Of a stretch of DNA of 28,314 nt, positions 9,460-15,411 are shown in pieces (position 1 is the first letter of the stretch; each line of letters starts with the position of its first letter). The position numbers and the translations under genes were made by a program. Where the stretch lies: NCBI GenBank assembly GCA_028684405.1, contig JAQUGA010000010.1:1-28314 (forward strand), given 5' to 3'. Origin of the DNA: Bacteroidales bacterium (GTDB lineage: Bacteria > Bacteroidota > Bacteroidia > Bacteroidales > WCHB1-69). The notes under the pieces were generated by a model. The model did no database searches. It saw nothing but the letters and a program-made list of their open reading frames with translations, and was not told where the DNA came from.

Positions 9460-9511
9460 TATTTTTTCGGTTAAAAAATGGACTTCTGCAAGTTTATGAC
9501 GAAATTTTATT

Positions 9512-9519
9512 TAATTTCG
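9512..9519 (+). promoter_or_regulatory. Possible -7 box for the M49-like lipoprotein gene
   Basis: TAATTTCG differs from TAnnTTTG by one base and is followed by C; it lies 38 bp before the ATG at 9558. The region 9428-9557 must hold both divergent promoters. Confidence 0.4.
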
Positions 9520-9557
9520 CAAAAGGAAATAAATAAAACTAATAAAAAAAATAAACT

Positions 9558-11210
9558 ATGAAAAGAACGTCGTTTTTTGTAATGTTGGGACTCAGTTTGA
9601 CATTCATTCTGTCGAGTTGTGGCACCAAAAAAACAGAAGAAATTGTAGAAACAATCGATTCAACTATGATTAATAAAGTAAATGAATTTGCCTTGGTGCA
9701 ATTGAAAGCGGACATTAGCCATTTGTCTGAAAAAGAGAAAGAGATGATTCCTATCTTGATGGAAATTGCGGACATAATGGATGAGTTATTTTGGATGCAA
9801 ACCTATGGCAATAAAGAAGAATTAATGTCGAAAATTTCGGACGAGTGGGTTAAGAAATTTGCTGAAATCAATTATGGACCATGGGAGAGATTAAACAACA
9901 ATGCTCCTTTTGTGGATGGATATGGTGAAAAACCAAAAGGATCTCAGTTTTATCCAGCCGACATGACCAAAGAGGAGTTTGAGGCTCTGGAAGATCCCAA
10001 TAAATCAAGTCAATATACAATTGTTCGTCGCAAAGATGACAAAAGTTTAGAAGTTGTTTGGTACAGTGAAATATATAAAGCACAACTCGAAAAAGCCGCT
10101 TCTTTGCTTGAAAAAGCCGCTACTTTAGCAGAAGATGCTGGTTTGAAAAAATATTTAGAATTATCAGCCAAAGCTTTAATATCAAATAATTATTTTGAAC
10201 GTGACATGGCATGGATGGACATGAGAGGTTCTAATATTGATTTTGTAGTTGGACCTATTGAAAACTACGAAGATGCTCTTTTTGGTTCAAAAGCCGCTTT
10301 TGAGTCCTTTATCTTATTGAAAGATTTAGATTGGAGTGCCAAACTTGAAAAATTCAATAAATTACTACCCAAACTTCAAGCGGGTCTTCCTTGTGATCCA
10401 AAATATAAAAAAGAAGTTCCTGCTGCTGAATCCGATATGGGCGTTTATCAAGCCATTTATTACAAAGGCGATTGCAATTCAGGAAGCAAAACCATTGCCA
10501 TTAATCTACCCAACGATGAAAAAGTTCAATTGAAAAAAGGATCCAGAAAATTGCAATTGAAAAACTCAATGCAAGCAAAATTTGACAAAATGGTGATTCC
10601 AATCGCTGATGTTTTGATGGTTGAATCTCAACGTGCAAATATCAAATTTGATGCATTTTTCCAAAATACAATGTTTCACGAAGTAGGACACGGTATGGGA
10701 ATTAAAAATACCATAACCAAAAAAGGAACCGTTAGAGAAGCATTGGGAGATACATACTCAGCCATCGAAGAGGACAAAGCCGATATTATGGGATTGTATT
10801 TGTCAAAAGTTTTGCACGATAACGGTGAATTAACCGAAGGTGTAGTAATGGATAATTATGTAACTTTTGTTGCTGGTTTATTCCGTTCAATTCGTTTTGG
10901 CACCGCCAGTGCACACGGAAAAGCAAATTTAGCACGCTACAATTTCTTAATGGAAAAGGGAGCAATTACCCGTAATGCTGAAGGAATGTATGCCGTAGAT
11001 TTCGACAAAATGACTGCTGCTATGAATGAATTAATTGCCATTATAATGAAAATTCAGGGTGAAGGCGATTATGATGCTGCAAAAGCTCATTTGGCAAAAT
11101 ATCAAGTGTATACCGATGATTTGAATAAAGATTTGGAAAGAATTGCAAATGCAAATATTCCAAAGGATATTGTTTTTGAACAAGGCTTAGATGTTCTAGG
11201 TCTAAAATAG
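9558..11210 (+). CDS. Lipoprotein zinc peptidase of the dipeptidyl-peptidase III (M49) type
   Basis: 550 aa. A lipoprotein signal peptide (MKRTSFFVMLGLSLTFILSSC, lipobox LSSC with C21) predicts export and lipid anchoring. The zinc site is H374-E-V-G-H378 with the second motif E404-E-D-K-A-D409, matching the M49 arrangement of a HExx(x)H helix and an EExxAD/E helix; the segment GPIENYEDALFGSKAAFESF (about 231-250) is also M49-like. M49 enzymes release dipeptides from the amino ends of oligopeptides. Most use the six-residue HExxxH form; this one has the five-residue HExxH form, known in some M49 branches. So the activity and dipeptide preference are uncertain. It has its own promoter region and a strong terminator, hence monocistronic. 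Confidence 0.82.
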   Translation: MKRTSFFVMLGLSLTFILSSCGTKKTEEIVETIDSTMINKVNEFALVQLKADISHLSEKEKEMIPILMEIADIMDELFWMQTYGNKEELMSKISDEWVKKFAEINYGPWERLNNNAPFVDGYGEKPKGSQFYPADMTKEEFEALEDPNKSSQYTIVRRKDDKSLEVVWYSEIYKAQLEKAASLLEKAATLAEDAGLKKYLELSAKALISNNYFERDMAWMDMRGSNIDFVVGPIENYEDALFGSKAAFESFILLKDLDWSAKLEKFNKLLPKLQAGLPCDPKYKKEVPAAESDMGVYQAIYYKGDCNSGSKTIAINLPNDEKVQLKKGSRKLQLKNSMQAKFDKMVIPIADVLMVESQRANIKFDAFFQNTMFHEVGHGMGIKNTITKKGTVREALGDTYSAIEEDKADIMGLYLSKVLHDNGELTEGVVMDNYVTFVAGLFRSIRFGTASAHGKANLARYNFLMEKGAITRNAEGMYAVDFDKMTAAMNELIAIIMKIQGEGDYDAAKAHLAKYQVYTDDLNKDLERIANANIPKDIVFEQGLDVLGLK

Positions 11211-11247
11211 TAAAAATTTGTTTTAAAAGAACATTTTAATTCCAATT

Positions 11248-11286
11248 AAAAAAGGGATTGAGTCGCAAGACTCAATCCCTTTTTTT
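11248..11286 (+). terminator. Intrinsic terminator after the M49-like gene
   Basis: A perfect 11-bp stem (GGGATTGAGTC 11254-11264 with GACTCAATCCC 11269-11279) closes on a GCAA loop, flanked by six A before and seven T after. It starts 38 nt after the stop codon. Confidence 0.95.
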
Positions 11287-11395
11287 AATATCTAAAAAAA
11301 GTATTTTTCTTACCTCAAGTTTTTTATTGTTTTATTTCAATGTTTTAGTTGGATTCATACTGCCTGCTTTTTTACGTTTCGATTCATTTTGGGTG

Positions 11396-11403
11396 TAATT
11401 TTG
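11396..11403 (+). promoter_or_regulatory. Bacteroidota -7 promoter box for the OsmC-thioredoxin operon
   Basis: TAATTTTG, followed by C, exactly matches TAnnTTTG and lies 13 bp before the ATG at 11417, implying a very short 5' leader. No convincing -33 TTTG. This is the only promoter-like site seen before the four-gene unit. Confidence 0.55.
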
Positions 11404-11416
11404 CAGAAAAAAGAAT

Positions 11417-11833
11417 ATGAAACATAAAGTAGAAACAAATTGGATTGGGAATATGGCTTTTGAATCCCAATTAGGAGATCATAAAATAATGCTGGATGTA
11501 AATTCTGAAAAAGGAGTTGACGACAAAGGCCCTCGCCCAAAAGAGTTGCTATTATCAGCATTGGGAGGTTGCACTGCCATGGATGTAATTTCAATTTTGA
11601 AAAAAATGAGAGTGGAAGTAGATTACTTCAATGTAGCAATTGAAGCAGATTTGAGCGAAGAACATCCCAAAGTATATACCAAAATGCATCTTATTTATCA
11701 GTTTAAAGGCGATAATCTCAATGAACAAACGCTTAAAAAAGCAATCGATTTATCGCAAGATAAATATTGTGGAGTATCCGCCATGTTCCGAAAAGCAATG
11801 GAATTAACTTACGAAATTCAAATATTAAATTAA
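11417..11833 (+). CDS. OsmC-family protein (putative organic hydroperoxide reductase)
   Basis: 138 aa, the standard OsmC/Ohr length. The two reactive cysteines of the family are present, C52 in ALGGCTAMDV and C118 in KYCGVSAMF; in characterised OsmC/Ohr proteins the first attacks the peroxide and the second forms the disulfide. The N-terminal GPRPKELLLSALGGC block (38-52) is typical. Members reduce organic hydroperoxides and are usually recharged by lipoylated proteins rather than by thioredoxin. Here it is the first gene of a unit with a thioredoxin-fold protein (19 nt later), TrxB and TrxA, which suggests a shared thiol supply; that link is inference. No signal peptide, so cytosolic. Confidence 0.88.
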   Translation: MKHKVETNWIGNMAFESQLGDHKIMLDVNSEKGVDDKGPRPKELLLSALGGCTAMDVISILKKMRVEVDYFNVAIEADLSEEHPKVYTKMHLIYQFKGDNLNEQTLKKAIDLSQDKYCGVSAMFRKAMELTYEIQILN

Positions 11834-11852
11834 TATCAAAAAACCAAAAACT

Positions 11853-12200
11853 ATGTTATACACAAATCTAAAACACATCGAATCGGCTGAAGAGCATGCA
11901 AAAATACTAAGCGAAAATGAAAACGTAATGGTGATATGTGGTCGAATGGGACCCATGTGTATCCCCGTTTATGGCATTGCTGAAGAGCTGGAAAAAAAAT
12001 ATCCCCACGTGAAATTCTATGATATGGAATTTGATCATCCCGAAGCACACGTGATTCGGGAACTTCCCGAAGTGAGAGGTTTTATGGGAATCCCTTTTAC
12101 CATTTATTATAAAAATGGAAAAGTAGTAAAAGCGACCAGCAGCATCCAAACGAAATCACAAATTACAACTATTCTCGACGAGCATTTTGCTACAAAATAA
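11853..12200 (+). CDS. Atypical thioredoxin-family protein without a CxxC motif
   Basis: 115 aa with the overall thioredoxin fold pattern: a central strand ENVMVICG (24-30), a helix after the active-site loop, and the cis-proline strand GIPFTIYYKNGK. The active site is unusual. Aligned with a normal WCGPC loop, this protein reads MGPMC: the first cysteine position is glycine, only the second (C36) remains, and another cysteine, C29, lies seven residues earlier, giving C-x6-C. It therefore cannot be an ordinary dithiol oxidoreductase, but a C29-C36 disulfide or single-thiol (C36) chemistry is possible. It sits between OsmC and trxB (12 nt to trxB), so it may be a partner or adaptor of those proteins. 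Cytosolic; exact function unknown. Confidence 0.8.
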   Translation: MLYTNLKHIESAEEHAKILSENENVMVICGRMGPMCIPVYGIAEELEKKYPHVKFYDMEFDHPEAHVIRELPEVRGFMGIPFTIYYKNGKVVKATSSIQTKSQITTILDEHFATK

Positions 12201-12212
12201 AAACCAAGCCTT

Positions 12213-13154
12213 ATGAATACGAACTACGATACAATTATAATTGGAGGAGGTCCCGCCGGATTAACGGCGGGGATTTACCTCTCCCGTTCCAGAGTTAAAA
12301 CTCTGATTTTGAATGAAGGAACCGTCGGTGGACAGATGATTTTGACACATGAAATTGCCAACTATTCTGGTGTAGAAAGCGTAAGTGGATACCAATTGGC
12401 AAATATCATGAAGAAACAAGCCATCTCTTTTGGTTGCGAAATTCAATCCAATATTTCTATTAAAAATATTAATTTTGAAGGAGATGAGAAATGTGTCATG
12501 CTTGAAGATGGCGAAAAGTTTACTTCAAAAAGCATTATCATCGCTACTGGTGGACGCTCTAGAACCTTGGGAGTGAAAGGTGAAGACAATTTTAAAGGAC
12601 GTGGAATTTCCTATTGTGCAACTTGTGATGGCGATTTTTTTACAGATAAAGAAATTGTTGTTGTGGGAGGTGGAAATTCGGCGATTGAAGAAGCTGTTTC
12701 CTTAACGAAATATGCGTCTAAAGTGACCATTGTTCACCAATTTGACCACTTTCAAGCATTCGATCACGCTGTTTTGGAAGCGAAAAGAAATCCCAAAATT
12801 AATTTCATGATGGAATCCACCATTACTGCATTTAATGGCAGTGAGAATTTGGAAAGTGTTACCATCAAAGATTTAAAAACAAATGAAACTCAAGAGTTTA
12901 AAACCGATGGCGTTTTTGTTTTTATTGGATATATCCCAAATACTGATTTTTTAAAAGATAAAATAGAGTTGAATAAATGGGGTGAAATTGTTGTCAGCCC
13001 CGACATGGAAACGGATGTAAAGGGTGTTTATGCAGCAGGTGATGCCATTGCCAAGCGTTTTCGTCAGGTAACAGCCGCCGTGGGGGATGGAACTATTGCT
13101 GCTATGGCGGTGTCGAATTATATTCATGATTTAAAAACCAAACAAACAGCATAA
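12213..13154 (+). CDS. trxB: Thioredoxin-disulfide reductase TrxB
   Basis: 313 aa, full length. NADPH:thioredoxin reductase transfers electrons from NADPH through FAD and a redox disulfide to thioredoxin. FAD-binding GGGPAGLTAG (11-20), the redox pair C135-A-T-C138 followed by DG, the NADPH-binding GGGNSAIEEA (152-161) and the C-terminal GVYAAGDA FAD motif are all intact. It lies third in the OsmC operon, and its TAA overlaps the ATG of the following trxA by one base (TAATG), so the two are translationally coupled. Cytosolic homodimer by family knowledge. Confidence 0.97.
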   Translation: MNTNYDTIIIGGGPAGLTAGIYLSRSRVKTLILNEGTVGGQMILTHEIANYSGVESVSGYQLANIMKKQAISFGCEIQSNISIKNINFEGDEKCVMLEDGEKFTSKSIIIATGGRSRTLGVKGEDNFKGRGISYCATCDGDFFTDKEIVVVGGGNSAIEEAVSLTKYASKVTIVHQFDHFQAFDHAVLEAKRNPKINFMMESTITAFNGSENLESVTIKDLKTNETQEFKTDGVFVFIGYIPNTDFLKDKIELNKWGEIVVSPDMETDVKGVYAAGDAIAKRFRQVTAAVGDGTIAAMAVSNYIHDLKTKQTA

Positions 13155-13570
13155 TGCAAATAACCTTGATAGTAATTGGTGTCATTGTAGGACTTATTGC
13201 GATTCTTTTCTTTGTTGCAAAACGCAAATTATCCAAAATTGAGCAAGTTCCCGACAGTCAAAAAATAATCACTTTGACCGATAAAAATTTTGCAAATCAA
13301 ACCAAAAACAAATTGATTTTGGTCGACTTTTGGGCGCCATGGTGTGCTCCTTGCAGAATGATGGCGCCTGTCTTAAATGAACTTTCCAATGATTTGGATA
13401 AAGCTTTTGTTGGAAAGCTGGATGTGGAAAAAAATCAAGGCATTGCGGCAAAATACAATGTGCGTAGCATCCCTACTTTGATTATTTTTAAAAACGGGAA
13501 AGAGGTAGATCGTTTTGTGGGAGTAAAAAATAAAGATTTTCTTTTAAAGAGAATGCAAGCTTTTTTGTAA
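13154..13570 (+). CDS. Membrane-anchored thioredoxin
   Basis: 138 aa. A single hydrophobic helix (residues 3-22) followed by positively charged VAKRKLSK predicts an N-in or N-out anchor; the basic run after the helix favours the thioredoxin domain facing the cytosol by the positive-inside rule. The domain (about 35-138) has the active site W63-C64-A-P-C67, one residue different from the classical WCGPC, and the cis-proline motif RSIPTLIIFKNGK. The gene starts on the last base of the trxB stop codon, so its natural reductant is very probably that TrxB, which supports a cytosolic active site. The final gene of the unit; a terminator follows 28 nt later. The call as thioredoxin is secure, the topology is inference. 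Confidence 0.93.
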   Translation: MQITLIVIGVIVGLIAILFFVAKRKLSKIEQVPDSQKIITLTDKNFANQTKNKLILVDFWAPWCAPCRMMAPVLNELSNDLDKAFVGKLDVEKNQGIAAKYNVRSIPTLIIFKNGKEVDRFVGVKNKDFLLKRMQAFL

Positions 13571-13598
13571 ACTTTCATTAGTCTTTCGAGGAAAGTGT

Positions 13599-13643
13599 AA
13601 AGGATGCGAAGAGACGACAATATGTCAGCTTTTCGCATCCTTT
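13599..13643 (+). terminator. Intrinsic terminator of the OsmC-TrxB-TrxA operon
   Basis: A perfect 12-bp stem (AAAGGATGCGAA 13599-13610 with TTCGCATCCTTT 13632-13643) with a 21-nt loop runs into further T residues. A second small hairpin (CTTTC-GAG-GAAAG, 13583-13595) precedes it. Confidence 0.85.
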
Positions 13644-13731
13644 TTGCCACTATTTTAGTTGGGATTTTCCTATTTAAAAATGAAGTTACGCAAATAGCTG
13701 AAGATTAATTTTTTCGTTTGTCTCTTTTTTA

Positions 13732-13739
13732 TATATTTG
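13732..13739 (+). promoter_or_regulatory. Bacteroidota -7 promoter box for glpK
   Basis: TATATTTG matches TAnnTTTG, 23 bp before the ATG at 13763. A TTTG at 13717-13720 is too close (11 bp) to serve as the -33 element. Confidence 0.5.
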
Positions 13740-13762
13740 TTTGATACAAAAAAATCAATTTA

Positions 13763-15253
13763 ATGCAAAAGTATTATTTGGCTATAGATCAAGGGACTAC
13801 AAGTTGCAGGGCAGTATTGTTTGATGAAAATTTTAATGTTATATTAAAAAAACAAAAAGAGTTTTGTCAAATTTTTCCTAATATAGGTTGGGTAGAACAC
13901 GACCCTATGGAGATACTGAATACTCAAATTGAGCTTGTTCAGCAGTTGATAAAAGAGCTCGGTATTTCGTTGGAAGTGATTCAGAGTTTGGGAATTACAA
14001 ATCAACGCGAAACCGTAGTTCTTTGGGATAAACAAAGTGGAAAACCTATTTATAATGCCATCGTTTGGCAAGATACGCGAACTGCTCAAAGATGTAATTT
14101 CCTAAAATCAACAAAATATGGCAAAACCATTCATCAAAAAACGGGTTTAATTGTAGATCCTTATTTTTCGGCATCCAAAATAGAATGGATTTTGCAAAAT
14201 GTTACAAAAGCGAAGGAATTATTGGCCCAAGGCAGATTGCTTTTTGGAACGATTGATACTTGGTTGTGCTGGAATTTGACCGATGGAAAGGTTCATGCAA
14301 CCGATGTAAGCAACGCTTCGAGAACCATGCTTTTTAATATTCATACTTTAGAATGGGATGATGATCTTTTGAATATTTTCAATATTCCGAAAGAAATTCT
14401 TCCAGAAATAAAAAACAATGTTGATGATTTTGGAAAAACAAATTTCAGAACTCTTTCGGGAGTAAAAATACCAATTTCGGCAATGGCTGGCGATCAGCAA
14501 GCTTCTTTATTTGGTCATGCATGCTTTGATAGCGGAAATTTAAAAAATACATATGGAACAGGTTGTTTTATAATGATGAATACAGGCAATGCGGTGGTTC
14601 ATTCCGAAAATGGCTTGTTGAGCACCATTGCATGGAAAATAAACAATAAAACGACCTATGCTTTGGAGGGTTCTGTTTTTATTGCCGGAGCTGCAGTGCA
14701 GTGGTTGAGGGATAATATGGGATTGCTGAAAACAGCAGCTGAATCGGAACAAATTGCAAAATCGGTGGAAGATACTGCGGGAACTTATTTTGTTCCGGCT
14801 TTTGCTGGTTTAGGTGCGCCCTATTGGAACACAAATGCACAGGGAGCCTATATGGGCATTACTCGGGCTACTCGAAAAGAACATTTGGTTAGAGCAGTTT
14901 TAGAATCGATAGCGTTTCAAAATAAGGATGTTTTGGAAGTTATGATGACCGATTCAAATCAATTGGTAGAAGCTGTTTTTGTGGACGGGGGTGCTTCCAA
15001 TAATGCTTTTTTAATGCAGTTTCAAGCCGATATTTTGGGAATGAATATTCAACGTTCTATCATTGACGAAATTACGGCCAAAGGAGTGGCAATGATGGCT
15101 TCTATGGCAACAGGAAATACATTGGACGATTTTATAAAAATGATTATTCACGATAAAATTTATACACCCAAAATGGACGATACAAAACGAAAGTTTTTGT
15201 ATAAACAGTGGCTGAAAGCTGTGAAAACAATTGATTATCAGTCGTTTTTGTAA
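13763..15253 (+). CDS. glpK: Glycerol kinase
   Basis: 496 aa, matching the normal 500-aa size. It phosphorylates glycerol to sn-glycerol 3-phosphate with ATP. FGGY-kinase motifs are intact: the N-terminal phosphate loop AIDQGTTSCRAV (7-18), the MAGDQQASLFG segment with the catalytic base D244, GAAVQWLRDNMG, the GLGAPYWNTNAQG hinge and the ATP-binding VFVDGGASNNAFLMQFQADI. The combination AGDQQ plus GAPYW distinguishes glycerol kinase from xylulose or gluconate kinases. Neither glpF nor glpD is next to it; it stands alone between its own promoter box and terminator, converging on gcvP. Confidence 0.95.
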   Translation: MQKYYLAIDQGTTSCRAVLFDENFNVILKKQKEFCQIFPNIGWVEHDPMEILNTQIELVQQLIKELGISLEVIQSLGITNQRETVVLWDKQSGKPIYNAIVWQDTRTAQRCNFLKSTKYGKTIHQKTGLIVDPYFSASKIEWILQNVTKAKELLAQGRLLFGTIDTWLCWNLTDGKVHATDVSNASRTMLFNIHTLEWDDDLLNIFNIPKEILPEIKNNVDDFGKTNFRTLSGVKIPISAMAGDQQASLFGHACFDSGNLKNTYGTGCFIMMNTGNAVVHSENGLLSTIAWKINNKTTYALEGSVFIAGAAVQWLRDNMGLLKTAAESEQIAKSVEDTAGTYFVPAFAGLGAPYWNTNAQGAYMGITRATRKEHLVRAVLESIAFQNKDVLEVMMTDSNQLVEAVFVDGGASNNAFLMQFQADILGMNIQRSIIDEITAKGVAMMASMATGNTLDDFIKMIIHDKIYTPKMDDTKRKFLYKQWLKAVKTIDYQSFL

Positions 15254-15280
15254 GGGGAAAGTTTTGATTGTATATTAATT

Positions 15281-15315
15281 GAAAAAGAGCTTGGAAAAAA
15301 ACCAAGCTCTTTTTC
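15281..15315 (+). terminator. Intrinsic terminator of glpK
   Basis: A perfect 14-bp stem (GAAAAAGAGCTTGG 15281-15294 with CCAAGCTCTTTTTC 15302-15315) closes on an all-A heptaloop. It lies 27 nt after the glpK stop. Because it is symmetrical it could also act on the minus strand. Confidence 0.92.
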
Positions 15316-15350
15316 ATTAACAAAAGATATTTTAAAAACCAGTGGCTGAT

Positions 15351-15398
15351 AAAAAAACGTCAAATTCGTTGCAAGTATAACGATGAAGTTGGCGTTTT
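15351..15398 (-). terminator. Intrinsic terminator of gcvP
   Basis: On the minus strand AAAACGCCAA (15398-15389) pairs with TTGACGTTTT (15363-15354, one G-T pair) and a T-run follows to 15351. An inner 5-bp stem (15366-15370 with 15379-15383) stabilises the loop. It starts 13 nt after the gcvP stop. Confidence 0.75.
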
Positions 15399-15411
15399 CT
15401 TGTAAAGACGA

